NCBI RefSeq assembly: GCF_029961145.1
Contig: NZ_JASBRG010000001.1
Location: 496,001-560,000 of the forward strand
Source of the DNA: Pinibacter soli
Lineage (GTDB): Bacteria > Bacteroidota > Bacteroidia > Chitinophagales > Chitinophagaceae
Direction of reading: 5' to 3'
DNA length: 64,000 bases
The notes under the pieces were generated by a model. It saw only the letters and a list, made by a program, of their open reading frames with translations, searched no databases and had not been told where the DNA came from. The position numbers and the translations under genes are program-made. How positions within the stretch are numbered: the first letter of the stretch is position 1; each line of letters starts with the position of its first letter. This document shows positions 42,878 to 52,095 of the stretch, piece after piece.

Positions 42878-43912
42878 TTAGTAAGACCACAGGTCCTGCT
42901 CGTAGTTAAAGATTTTCTCTTTAATGTTTTCGCCTTCCAGCAAACGCAGTATGTCATCTTTTACATAACCGCTGATGTATTGATCCATCGGGTTATCGAT
43001 AGTAGATTTAATAATTCTGCTTGCAAACATACGGCTTTCGAAAAGCTCTTCCCAGCTCATTCTTGCACCATAGTTTTTACCATTGTAAGCTTCAAATTTC
43101 GCTAACATTGGACGTAAGTCAGGATAGTAAACCCAGAAGATTGGAGTCACATCTCTGAAAGATCCATCAGTATTTTTGATGGTTTTCAAAGGAGCGATAC
43201 CTAAAATTCTTGTATAAAGACGTGAAGATTCTTTGTCAAATACAACTTCTTCCTTTACCCAGTATTTTTCAACTGCTTCAGGATCGAATTGTTCTACGAT
43301 TACAGAATCTTTAGTGATACCTTTTGAACCATCAGGATCCAAAGCCCAGTTAGGGATCTGCACAACTTTAGGTTTTCCTACAAGCTGCTCAGTAATTTCT
43401 TTGATCGTGATTGGAGTGGTAAAACGATCATCAATAGCGCTGAATGCAGTAACATCGCCGCTTTTAATGCTTGCCAGCAAAATGTTGATGAAACGTTGGT
43501 TACCGTTATCGTCGTCAGCTTTGTAAACGAACGGAAGGTTCATTTTCTCGTGAACGTCCAGTTCTCTCCAAACTCTCTGGCGATAAACCGCATCATCCTC
43601 ACGGATATGCTCATATGCCAAAGGTGTTCTGTCTTTTACAAGTTGGCGTTCTACTGCGTTATCGTTACGCAGTGATTTGCGAACTACAGGCAGATCCAAC
43701 TGTGCCTCTGGAAGAGGTGCAGTCGTATCTTTAGCCGGAGCTGTATTAATAGCCGTTTGAGTATTATTCTTACTGGTTGTAGTAGGTTTTTTCTTGGCAG
43801 TAGAAGTGCTACGTTTTGTAGTCGTACGCTTCTTAGCTTGTGCGTCAACAACATTTGTTGTCATCGCCAATACTACTGCTAACAAACTCAACCGGATGAT
43901 GGATTTCTTCAT
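42878..43912 (-). CDS. gldN: Gliding motility / type IX secretion protein GldN (PorN)
   Basis: A 344-residue periplasmic component that with GldK forms the ring under the outer membrane in the type IX secretion system. A signal peptide (cut near VVDAQA) is followed by an unusually long Lys/Thr-rich linker (about 25-65, KKRTTTKRSTSTAKKKPTTTSK) before the conserved domain, which contains REDDAVYRQRVWRELDVHEKMNLPF, ITKDSVIVEQFD, EKYWVKEEVVFDKESSRLYTRILGIAPL and PIFWVYYPDLRPMLAKFEAYN. Last gene of gldKLMN, 14 bp after gldM. Confidence 0.95.
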   Translation of the reverse strand: MKKSIIRLSLLAVVLAMTTNVVDAQAKKRTTTKRSTSTAKKKPTTTSKNNTQTAINTAPAKDTTAPLPEAQLDLPVVRKSLRNDNAVERQLVKDRTPLAYEHIREDDAVYRQRVWRELDVHEKMNLPFVYKADDDNGNQRFINILLASIKSGDVTAFSAIDDRFTTPITIKEITEQLVGKPKVVQIPNWALDPDGSKGITKDSVIVEQFDPEAVEKYWVKEEVVFDKESSRLYTRILGIAPLKTIKNTDGSFRDVTPIFWVYYPDLRPMLAKFEAYNGKNYGARMSWEELFESRMFASRIIKSTIDNPMDQYISGYVKDDILRLLEGENIKEKIFNYEQDLWSY

Positions 43913-43926
43913 AATCGTCTTTTCTA

Positions 43927-45498
43927 TTATTTCAAGTTAAAGAAGATCCCAGGAAGTTCCCTTGTTTTGCCATCGGGACCTTTCACACGAATCTGATCAA
44001 AAAATATTGAGCTACCCGGAGTTGCACGTGTTATGATATCGGCAGCTTTACCAGTCCAGCGCGGACCTTCGTTTGCAGCTTCCTGATAGGTACCGAATGC
44101 ACCACCGTTTGCGCCTAATTTATAGCTAAGTACTTCAAATTTTACGTCGAACTCTGATTCCAGCAAGCGGGCAAACATACCACCCTGAGCTTTAAACAAT
44201 GCAGATGAAATTGAACCGCCTTTGTTTGTACCAACCATTGCAGTTGGGTCAGGAAGGATTTTACAACGCATTGGGAATGATGAAGTTTTTCCGTCAACAG
44301 TTACTCTTACTTCAGCAGGACCAGCTTGTGTTGGTTTAGCAACATAACCGTCGCCGCCTGTAGAAGAGATTGAACCTCCGGTGAAAGAAACCTGCATCTT
44401 TTCTCTACCAGCAGAACCAGCAGATACTCTTAATGGGTTCTCAACACCAATGTACATTACGTTCATTTTTTCAAGGAACACTGATGCACCTGAAGGTTGA
44501 CCAACTGTGTACTTAATAGTCTTAGTTAATGTACCTGTAGAACCATCTGGTTTCACGTAATTGATATTTACGTTTACGCTTTGTTCGCCTACACCACTAA
44601 CTTGTTTTTTGAACACTGCAAGACCGTCAGAATTTAAAGGAACAGCAGCTCCGTTAATTGTAACTGTAGGTTTAGCAGATTTGCTATATGCACCGATACC
44701 GGCAGATACTTCAAGCTCCTGGCCAGGCATCAGGTAAGTTGAACTTGTTCCTACCAATGGTTGGAATTCATCGAACACAACTTTTACAGACCCTACACGG
44801 CTTAAACAATAATCTGCCACCTGAGCTTCAGAATTCTTAACGTCATTTTGGAATTTGCTAAGAATTGTCAACGCAGCAATTGTTGGCGTCATGTGGAAAT
44901 AAGCCTGTGTCCAGTTGTTGTTTGAGTTACCAGATTTAGAAGCTGGGATTGACAAATCAAGAGGCAAACTCTTAGTCAATCTTTCTTTTTCTTCAGTAAC
45001 TTCTTTTTGCAATACAGGATCGTTTGCGAATTTGCTAGGATCAAGTACGTTCAAAAGATCAGCTTTGAATTTAGTCAGTTTCTCCTGAAGCTTAGGACCT
45101 TCACCTTTAGTGTCGAATAATCTTGAAGGAGCATCAATGTTGTCCTCTTTGAATTCTTCAACACCATCTTGCATGTGCAGGCCAGACTCTTGTTTCAGAG
45201 TAGTCTTCAAGCCATCCAGATAGCTGCTCATGTCTGCAGATAACTTTTGAGCGTCAGCAGCAAGAGGTTGCCACAATTTTGCTTTTTCAGCAGTTTGCGG
45301 ATCTTTTGCCAATGCCTCAAATGAAGAGTATACTGATTTATTTTTTTCGTCAATAACGCCGTTCGCGGTACTGATACTGTTGTTTACGGTTCTGAAGGCA
45401 TTCAGGATCTCCGCTGATACGTTCAGTGCCAGCAATGCTGTAAGCACCAAATACATCATGTTGATCATCTTCTGCCTGGGCTCCTTAGGTAAAGCCAT
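43927..45498 (-). CDS. gldM: Gliding motility / type IX secretion protein GldM (PorM)
   Basis: A 523-residue periplasmic shaft of the T9SS motor, anchored by one N-terminal helix (about 12-30, MINMMYLVLTALLALNVSAE) that associates with GldL helices. The periplasmic chain contains the helical D1 domain (to about 220) and three beta-rich domains. The family blocks LPKEPRQKMINMMYLV, QAYFHMTPTIAALTILSKFQNDVKNSE and RCKILPDPTAMVG are present. It is co-transcribed with gldL and gldN and passes proton-driven motion to the GldK/N ring. Confidence 0.96.
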   Translation of the reverse strand: MALPKEPRQKMINMMYLVLTALLALNVSAEILNAFRTVNNSISTANGVIDEKNKSVYSSFEALAKDPQTAEKAKLWQPLAADAQKLSADMSSYLDGLKTTLKQESGLHMQDGVEEFKEDNIDAPSRLFDTKGEGPKLQEKLTKFKADLLNVLDPSKFANDPVLQKEVTEEKERLTKSLPLDLSIPASKSGNSNNNWTQAYFHMTPTIAALTILSKFQNDVKNSEAQVADYCLSRVGSVKVVFDEFQPLVGTSSTYLMPGQELEVSAGIGAYSKSAKPTVTINGAAVPLNSDGLAVFKKQVSGVGEQSVNVNINYVKPDGSTGTLTKTIKYTVGQPSGASVFLEKMNVMYIGVENPLRVSAGSAGREKMQVSFTGGSISSTGGDGYVAKPTQAGPAEVRVTVDGKTSSFPMRCKILPDPTAMVGTNKGGSISSALFKAQGGMFARLLESEFDVKFEVLSYKLGANGGAFGTYQEAANEGPRWTGKAADIITRATPGSSIFFDQIRVKGPDGKTRELPGIFFNLK

Positions 45499-45574
45499 GG
45501 ATAATGATTTTTAGAAATTAAGAATCCTGTTTAAATACAAACTAATGTTAATGGTATAAGGTAGACGCTATAAA

Positions 45575-46342
45575 TTATCTGCCTTGCATTGCGCTTAACA
45601 TGTTACCATAAACCTGGTTAAGGTTGCCAAGGTTTTTCGCCAGCAATGAAATTTGCTCTTGAGTTTTCTTAGCATCTTCTACAGAACCTGACATTGCTTG
45701 AGAAGCTTTAGACAAGTTGCCATAGAAAGCGTTCATTGCTTTCAGGTGGTTGTTGGTATCTTGTAATTCTAATTCATAAATGGTGTTCAAAGAAGACAAG
45801 TTTTTAGTCAAAACCTGTACCTGACCGTGGAACTGTTTTGTAGATTCAGAAGCCTCGTTGAAAGACTGCATTGTAGCAGCAGATTTCAAGTAAGCATCTT
45901 TCATGCTACCCAAAGCAGCAGAAGCTTCTTTAGTTTTTACAGCGTAATCGCTTGTAGCAGTAACTACATCGCTTGCATCTTTAATTTGATTTACTGTAGT
46001 ACCTAATTTGTTGAAGCTTTCGCCCAATTTTTTCAAGTTAGCAGGAGTGATGTCAGCCTCTTGCATCATTTTGTCCAAACCTTGCAAAGCAGGGTTACCA
46101 GAACTTGCGCCACCTGCCATTTTAGGCAAAGCTTCTGCGATGGCAGCCATTTCACCACCTGGAGGCGGTAAGAATGCATATACTATAAAGATCAAAGCTT
46201 CTGTTAATAGACCTACGGTCAACATAAAGTCTGCGATTGGCTTGTGCAGGATTTTTGCCCAAGCTCCGAAGATTACAACTGCTGCACCCACGCACACAAT
46301 TACGTTAACTATTCTTTCTGTTGATTTTGATGCTCCCGCCAT
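45575..46342 (-). CDS. gldL: Gliding motility / type IX secretion protein GldL (PorL)
   Basis: A 255-residue inner-membrane motor subunit. Two N-terminal helices (about 10-28 and 34-55, separated by AKILHKPIA) carry the candidate proton-path Glu in GLLTEALIFIVYAF; the long cytoplasmic C-terminal domain is helical. With GldM it forms the proton-powered rotary motor of the T9SS and gliding. It lies 105 bp after gldK and 76 bp before gldM. Confidence 0.96.
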   Translation of the reverse strand: MAGASKSTERIVNVIVCVGAAVVIFGAWAKILHKPIADFMLTVGLLTEALIFIVYAFLPPPGGEMAAIAEALPKMAGGASSGNPALQGLDKMMQEADITPANLKKLGESFNKLGTTVNQIKDASDVVTATSDYAVKTKEASAALGSMKDAYLKSAATMQSFNEASESTKQFHGQVQVLTKNLSSLNTIYELELQDTNNHLKAMNAFYGNLSKASQAMSGSVEDAKKTQEQISLLAKNLGNLNQVYGNMLSAMQGR

Positions 46343-46447
46343 AATATTTTAATTTTTAAGGTTTAATTTTTAAAATGGGTTTAGGAATATTGATTTTAAT
46401 TAATAACGTGTTCTTGTTACGAAAATTTTGTAAATACTATTTTTTAT

Positions 46448-47737
46448 TTATTTACGACCCTGCATTGGAGGAAGGTCAATCAAGCAGCGGAAACCAATGT
46501 AAGACTTAGTTGTATCCTGGTACTCGTATGCACGTGTACCTGTTTGAAGGAAGTAACCCACATCTTTCCAGCTACCACCGCGAATAACTTTACGTTTCAT
46601 ACGTGGAGGATCTGAATCCTTAGCGTTGTAGCGGATATCTGGGTTCATATCGTGCTGGAAGTTGTAGCCACCTTCATAATATAAAGAAGAGGTCCATTCT
46701 GCTACGTTACCTGCCATGTTATATAAACCGAAGTCGTTAGGCCAGTAAGCATCTGCGCGTACAGTGTAGAAACCGCCATCTTCAGGATAGTTACCGCGAC
46801 CAGGTTTAAAGTTTGCCAGTAGACAACCTTTTTTGTTTCTCAGGTAGTAGTTACCCCAAGGGAACATAGATTGTGAACGGCCACCTCTTGCAGCGTATTC
46901 CCACTCAGCTTCTGTTGGAAGTCTGAAGTCAGATTCAGCAGCTCTGCCTTTAGAAGTAAGGAAGCCATTCAGGTACATTGTGCGCCATTCGCAAAATGCA
47001 GTAGCCTGAACCCAGCTAACACCTACAACAGGATAGTTGCCAAACGCGGGGTGAGAGTAGTAGCGTTTTGTCATTGGTTCGTTGTAAGAATAAGAGAAGT
47101 CTCTAATCCAAACCAATGTATCAGGATAAATTCTGATATCTTTTTTAACGATGAATTTAGAACGAGGTACACCGGCATTTTCGCGACGGGTAGCTTCTTT
47201 GGTATCAAAAGTTTCTGAGTGGAAGATCAACTTCGCAGCATCGATTTCTTTTTTACCGAAAATGCGGTTTTCCGGAGAAACGATCATTTGGTCGATCTTT
47301 TCAATCGTTGCCTTATCGTTCCATTTGATAGTTTTTGCTTTTACCCAATCAATGTGTTCAGTACCGTCATTCTTGTCCTGCTTAACAAAACCCATGAGTT
47401 TTGCGGCAGTAGAATCTCGTACCCAGTTGGTGAACTGGCGGTACTCATTATTGGTAATCTCAGTGGCATCCATCCAGAAGCCATTGATTGAAATCTGCTT
47501 ATTACGCGCAGTGTATGCGTAGTTTATATCCTCGTCACTTGGACCCATGTGAAAGGTTCCCGGTGGAATATAAACCATTCCCGGTGGCTTAGGCATTATA
47601 TACTTACTGCCTGGGGCTACGCCATGTAACTGACCATCAACAGGCAAAGCGCCTTTTGACTTTCCAGCTTTCCCGCAACTCGCCAGCATAGACACTGCCG
47701 CAAGTGCTATTACAGTGGTAAGGTTTCTCATTTTCAT
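46448..47737 (-). CDS. gldK: Gliding motility lipoprotein GldK (PorK)
   Basis: A lipoprotein of about 429 residues with a formylglycine-generating-enzyme-like (FGE-sulfatase) domain, part of the ring at the outer membrane of the T9SS. The start is set at the ATG that gives MKMRNLTTV and the lipobox LASC; 14 upstream residues are unlikely. Blocks: MVYIPPGTFHMGPSDED, GFWMDATEITNNEYRQF, FRLPTEAEWEYAARGG, FGLYNMAGNVAEWTSS, VIRGGSWKDV. It lacks any sign of enzymatic adaptation and is a structural homologue. First gene of gldKLMN. Confidence 0.96.
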   Translation of the reverse strand: MKMRNLTTVIALAAVSMLASCGKAGKSKGALPVDGQLHGVAPGSKYIMPKPPGMVYIPPGTFHMGPSDEDINYAYTARNKQISINGFWMDATEITNNEYRQFTNWVRDSTAAKLMGFVKQDKNDGTEHIDWVKAKTIKWNDKATIEKIDQMIVSPENRIFGKKEIDAAKLIFHSETFDTKEATRRENAGVPRSKFIVKKDIRIYPDTLVWIRDFSYSYNEPMTKRYYSHPAFGNYPVVGVSWVQATAFCEWRTMYLNGFLTSKGRAAESDFRLPTEAEWEYAARGGRSQSMFPWGNYYLRNKKGCLLANFKPGRGNYPEDGGFYTVRADAYWPNDFGLYNMAGNVAEWTSSLYYEGGYNFQHDMNPDIRYNAKDSDPPRMKRKVIRGGSWKDVGYFLQTGTRAYEYQDTTKSYIGFRCLIDLPPMQGRK

Positions 47738-47887
47738 AACATTAAAGGGTATTGGGCAAAAATAATATTTTGTCAACATCTCTTTTAAAAGTTTATTTTT
47801 TATTTAAAAAAACTTTCATGCAGAAAGTAAGAAACGACAATTACTATTATTTTATTGTTTCACGGCCCAAAAAAAGCCAATGATTTT

Positions 47888-49912
47888 TTACAATTGCTTT
47901 AACAGTAAATCTACGTTGTTCACCGGTTCACTGCAGGAATAATTTTTACAATGAAATATCAAAGGTTGGCTAGTAACGGTTTTTCCGAATAATAGCGGGA
48001 ATAGGTTATTTTCCTGGGAGGCAGATTGAAATACTTTGAATGGTATAAAATTAGCCAAAATTTCTTTCCGCACTTCATCTACAAACTCTCCGGTCACAAC
48101 TATTTCTCTCGTTCCCCTGATTACTTCTAGTATTAGATTACACCAGACCCCAAAAGAGGTTGGGTAGTTTTCACACATTTTGACTAAGGCACCCAAAGCC
48201 TTTATGCATCTTTCATGCCACAATTGAATGTCGAAAACAACCGAGAGATAATAAAGGTTGGAAATCATAACTGCGTTACCAGAAGGAAGCGCTCCGTCAT
48301 ATATTTCCTTTTTTCTTACTATGATGTCTTTTTGCTGACTGCCAGTAAAATAGAATAATCCGGTATCCTCTTCGCAGAAGTTTTCAAGAACGCGTTCTGT
48401 TAATTCCTTTGCTTTTATTAAATAGGATGCATCCCCTGTGATCTCTTGCAGATTGATTAAAGCCTGTATCAGATAAGCATAGTCGTCTAAAAATGCGGGA
48501 ATCTTTGCCTGGCCATTCTTATAAGTGTGAAAGAACGTTTCACTTCCCTCGAATGTTCCCAACAAAAAGTTAATGTTTTTTAACGCGAGTTCTTTATATT
48601 CTTCTCTTCCTGTTGCTGCATATATCCTACAGCAAGCAGTATTCATCAAAGCATTCCAGTTTAATAATATTTTGTCGTCCAGGCCCGGTCTTAATCTTTT
48701 TGCTCGCGCCTTTAAAAGCTTTTCTTTCCCTTCTTTTAATTTTTCATTTAAAATGGGAAGAGCAATTTTATGCAGTTGGGAAAATTGATCTACAGGTGTT
48801 TTTATTCGCAGAATGTTTTGATGTTCCCAGTTACCCGACTCGGTTATATCATAAAATTTACAAAACAAATCTGCGTCTGCACCCAGAATATCCTCTACTT
48901 CTTTTTTTGACCATACATAAAACTTCCCCTCCTCTCCCTCACTGTCAGCATCAAGCGCGGCATAGAAGCCGTTTTCCGGAGATAACAATTCACGATTGAT
49001 AAACTCCATTGTGTGGTTGATGGTTTGTTTGTACAAATCGTTTTTAGTTAGTTGATAAGCCTCTGCCATTGTAATTAAAAGCAACGCATTATCGTAGAGC
49101 ATTTTTTCAAAGTGGGGAGCCAACCATTCGGCATCTGTTGAATATCGGGCAAACCCGCCGCCCAGTTGATCATAGATGCCGCCGTATATCATTTTGTCGA
49201 GGCTTAGTAATGCTTGTTTTAAAGCCGTTTCATCTTTGTAGAAATGGTAGTACTTCAATAAATACTGAATGCTGAATGTTTGCGGAAATTTGGGGGCCTT
49301 GCCAAAGCCGCCTTCTACAGTATCAGCCTGTTTCATAATGTTACTGAAGATGATAGCAGCTTTTTCGTGTGTAAAATTTTGTTCTGCTTTATCCTGTCCA
49401 AACGAATTTGATTGTTGTATATAACTGGTAAGATTATCCGCTTGTTGCAGCACTTCTTCACGTTTATTGTGCCATGCATTTGCCACGCCATGCAATACGT
49501 CTGTCCATGAAGGTCTGTTATAAAGTTGTTGCGGCGGATAGTAGGTGCCGCCATAAAAAGGTTTGCCGTCTGGCGTAAGAAACACGTTGAGCGGCCAGCC
49601 ACCGCTTCCCGTCATTGCCTGCACAGCGTCCATGTACACCTGGTCTATGTCTGGTCGCTCTTCACGATCAATTTTTATGTTAACAAAATGCTCGTTCATG
49701 ATAGCGGCCGTTTCTTCGCTTTCGAAGCTTTCTTTTTCCATCACATGACACCAGTGGCATGCGGAATAACCAATGCTTACAAGGATCGGCCTGTTTTCAT
49801 CTTTTGCTTTTTGCAGCGCTTCATCGCTCCACGGAAACCATTCCACGGGATTATAAGCATGCTGCAATAAGTAAGGACTTGTTTCGGTGGCTAAATGATT
49901 CGGCTGCTTCAT
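47888..49912 (-). CDS. YyaL/DUF255-type thioredoxin-domain protein
   Basis: A 674-residue cytoplasmic protein. The N-terminal thioredoxin-like domain has the invariant [24 protein letters not shown] block with C52-H-W-C55; the rest is an (alpha/alpha)6 barrel like N-acylglucosamine epimerase ([53 protein letters not shown]). This is the Spata20/YyaL family, of undefined function. Full length for the family. It is a stand-alone gene between the hemD-like gene and gldK on the same strand. Confidence 0.93.
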   Translation of the reverse strand: MKQPNHLATETSPYLLQHAYNPVEWFPWSDEALQKAKDENRPILVSIGYSACHWCHVMEKESFESEETAAIMNEHFVNIKIDREERPDIDQVYMDAVQAMTGSGGWPLNVFLTPDGKPFYGGTYYPPQQLYNRPSWTDVLHGVANAWHNKREEVLQQADNLTSYIQQSNSFGQDKAEQNFTHEKAAIIFSNIMKQADTVEGGFGKAPKFPQTFSIQYLLKYYHFYKDETALKQALLSLDKMIYGGIYDQLGGGFARYSTDAEWLAPHFEKMLYDNALLLITMAEAYQLTKNDLYKQTINHTMEFINRELLSPENGFYAALDADSEGEEGKFYVWSKKEVEDILGADADLFCKFYDITESGNWEHQNILRIKTPVDQFSQLHKIALPILNEKLKEGKEKLLKARAKRLRPGLDDKILLNWNALMNTACCRIYAATGREEYKELALKNINFLLGTFEGSETFFHTYKNGQAKIPAFLDDYAYLIQALINLQEITGDASYLIKAKELTERVLENFCEEDTGLFYFTGSQQKDIIVRKKEIYDGALPSGNAVMISNLYYLSVVFDIQLWHERCIKALGALVKMCENYPTSFGVWCNLILEVIRGTREIVVTGEFVDEVRKEILANFIPFKVFQSASQENNLFPLLFGKTVTSQPLIFHCKNYSCSEPVNNVDLLLKQL

Positions 49913-49990
49913 ATCAACAAAAATAGCATGAAAAACTTCGTACTTCGTACATCGTACATTGCTTCACATTTTATGCCGTACAGAAACAAA

Positions 49991-50016
49991 AAAGGCAACC
50001 GTTTCCGATTGCCTTT
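49991..50016 (-). terminator. Terminator after the HemD-like gene
   Basis: An 8-bp stem aaaggcaa / ttgccttt (49991-49998 / 50009-50016), 10-nt loop, followed on the minus strand by a T-run; 22 bp after the stop at 50038. Confidence 0.7.
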
Positions 50017-50037
50017 CAGTTTCTTTTATCAGAAGAT

Positions 50038-50835
50038 CTATTTTTCTGCTTTAATGGATCTCAGGTACATATCCAATGCTGCCACCATTGAAGGAGCCTG
50101 TGGTTGTGGCGCTTTGATGGTCAACTCTAATCCTGCCTCCTCGATCGCCTTATAAGTATTGCTTCCAAATGCACCTATCCTGGTTCCGTTCTGCTTATAT
50201 TTTGGTACGTTATCAAAAAGACTTTTCACACCGCTTGGAGTGAAAAAGCAAATGATATCATACTCAGTTTTGGCCAAAATTTCCTTGACGTCACTGCTGA
50301 TGGTCCTGTACATAAATGGAGTCGCAAACTCACACTTATTAGTTTTCAACCAACCTACGATTTCGTTATCCTGCTGGTTCTCGGAACACGGGTACAAAAA
50401 CTTCTCATTTTCCTTGTGCTTGTTTATAACATCGAACAGGCTTTTATTTGTACCATCTGCACCATAAAAAACCTTTCTTTTACGGTACAATATAAATTTT
50501 TGCAAATACAAAGCCACAGCCTCAGTTATACAGAAGTATTTTGTGTCCTGTGATACGTTCACCTTCATTTCCTCACAGATCCGGAAAAAATGGTCAATTG
50601 CGTTACGGCTCGTAAAAATCACTCCCGTATAGCTTGCAATGTCAATTTTCTGCTTACGGAAATCTTTTGCCGGAATGCCTTCTAACACTATAAATGGAAT
50701 GAATTCTAATTCTACATTAAATTTCCTTTCCAATTCAAAATAAGGAGACTTTTCAGTTTCCGGTCTGGGTTGGGTGATTAAAATCTTCTGAACAGTTTTT
50801 GCAGATGTAGCTGCTTTACCCCCGTTTTTTACCAT
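50038..50835 (-). CDS. HemD-like (uroporphyrinogen-III synthase family) protein
   Basis: A 265-residue cytoplasmic protein of the HEM4/uroporphyrinogen-III synthase fold: KILITQPRPE start, PFIVLEGIPAKDF, the TSRNAIDHFF block (about 94-103), FLYPCSENQQDNEI and DIICFFTPSGVKSLFDN near the C-terminus, then GSNTYKAIEEAGL. This family is so divergent that activity cannot be judged. It lies 27 bp after the DUF4271 gene and is surely in one operon with it. No other early heme gene is nearby, so the name should be taken as family-level. Confidence 0.8.
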   Translation of the reverse strand: MVKNGGKAATSAKTVQKILITQPRPETEKSPYFELERKFNVELEFIPFIVLEGIPAKDFRKQKIDIASYTGVIFTSRNAIDHFFRICEEMKVNVSQDTKYFCITEAVALYLQKFILYRKRKVFYGADGTNKSLFDVINKHKENEKFLYPCSENQQDNEIVGWLKTNKCEFATPFMYRTISSDVKEILAKTEYDIICFFTPSGVKSLFDNVPKYKQNGTRIGAFGSNTYKAIEEAGLELTIKAPQPQAPSMVAALDMYLRSIKAEK

Positions 50836-50862
50836 ATGACGTCATGCTATGGTTTAGCAAAA

Positions 50863-51915
50863 TTATACTGTTTTTTCAAAAAAATTCAACAACACCTTGT
50901 AAATCAGTAAAAGAGGTGCTATCTCGAATGCGCAAAGGTAAAGAAAAAAGTGAATCTGTTTCACTTTTATTTCACTTCTAATTGGCCCGAAAGACGCAAG
51001 GTACCTATAAACCAATGCAATAATGACGAGGATAAATGAAATTGTTACCCAAATATCGGCTTGAGCGCTTTGAAAAGCGATCAATATCACAAGAGGTAAC
51101 AGGAATAGTGCGAGCATTTTATTGGTGAGGAATACAATAAAGATGTAGGTATTTGCTGCCGCTTTTAAATTAAATACCCATCCTGTAAACTTCAGCACTA
51201 AAAATTTAATGAAATATATAAGGCTGATGATGACTGAAGAGTAAAGAACCACCAGCCAGAAATTAACTTCTTTAAACTGATTGTAATATCTAAGTAAAAA
51301 AGTGGCAAAGGTTGCGGCGACCAATACAAAAAAGATATTCAGCAGCAGGGACGGCAAAGGCGTTTGCGACAATTGCTCCCTTATTTGCTTTTGCTTTAAG
51401 GACGCCCGGAACATTACTGTAAACAGATTTTGCATGTATTTCGCAAAAACTACTCTTATCATGGCAAAGAAAAGAATGATCATTACCAGCAGGTAAAATT
51501 CATCTTCCTTGTGATCGTGATTTTTTATTTGGATCCTGGGTAAAACGGGGTTTCCGGTAAAATTATAGTACCCGTTTTGCATCAGCGCCCTTCCATAATT
51601 AAAATAAACAGTGGTCGTGTCTTCCGGAGTAGCAGCTTTAGTTGCCGGCGCAACAGAATCTTTTACAGGCTGGATGGAATCTCTGATTGGCAGAGTGGAA
51701 TCTTTTTTTACAAGTGCCTGCGCACTTTTCATCGAATCTATAACCGTTTTTTTCACGGTTGGCTTTGGAACTTTTTTTACAACCGGTTTAGCCGTATCAA
51801 CGGTTTGCACCTGTGCCGGTGGCGCCTGGGATACCACAGAATCATTCCCACTTTGGGCAGCAGCTTTTTGAATAAATGAGCAAAGGACAAAAAACAGTAG
51901 TAAAAAATATTTCAC
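50863..51915 (-). CDS. DUF4271 membrane protein
   Basis: A 350-residue protein with a signal peptide (cut near KAAAQ), a Pro/Lys/Thr/Val-rich low-complexity periplasmic stretch (about 25-95, KKVPKPTVKKTVIDSMK) and six to seven hydrophobic helices from about 145 to 340. It matches the DUF4271 layout (FYLLVMIILFFAMIRVVFAKYMQNLF, KQIHFFLYLCAFEIAPLLLIYK). The start codon is GTG at 51915; no ATG is suitably placed. Operonic with the HemD-like gene; function unknown. Confidence 0.82.
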   Translation of the reverse strand: MKYFLLLFFVLCSFIQKAAAQSGNDSVVSQAPPAQVQTVDTAKPVVKKVPKPTVKKTVIDSMKSAQALVKKDSTLPIRDSIQPVKDSVAPATKAATPEDTTTVYFNYGRALMQNGYYNFTGNPVLPRIQIKNHDHKEDEFYLLVMIILFFAMIRVVFAKYMQNLFTVMFRASLKQKQIREQLSQTPLPSLLLNIFFVLVAATFATFLLRYYNQFKEVNFWLVVLYSSVIISLIYFIKFLVLKFTGWVFNLKAAANTYIFIVFLTNKMLALFLLPLVILIAFQSAQADIWVTISFILVIIALVYRYLASFGPIRSEIKVKQIHFFLYLCAFEIAPLLLIYKVLLNFFEKTV

Positions 51916-51955
51916 AAAAACTGATTGGTTGTTTACAAAAATAAGGTGCGGGGTG

Positions 51956-52093
51956 TAATTAATAATTAATAATTAAGAATTAATAGACGCAGCATTCTAA
52001 ATGATGGATATGACTCTTTATTTTAGAAAGCTAGCGATGTTACATTCAATCAAAAACGCTCCTTATTAATTTTAAATTATTAATTATTAATTC
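51956..52093. repeat. Heptad hairpin (AATTAAT family)
   Basis: The left arm 51956-51985 (aattaat aattaat aattaag aattaat) and right arm 52063-52093 (inverted) lie between the DUF4271 start and the BamA-like stop. The inside contains GACGC...GCGTC-like short complementarity (AGACGC 51986-51991; AACGCTC 52056-52062). Confidence 0.75.
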
Positions 52094-52095
52094 GA

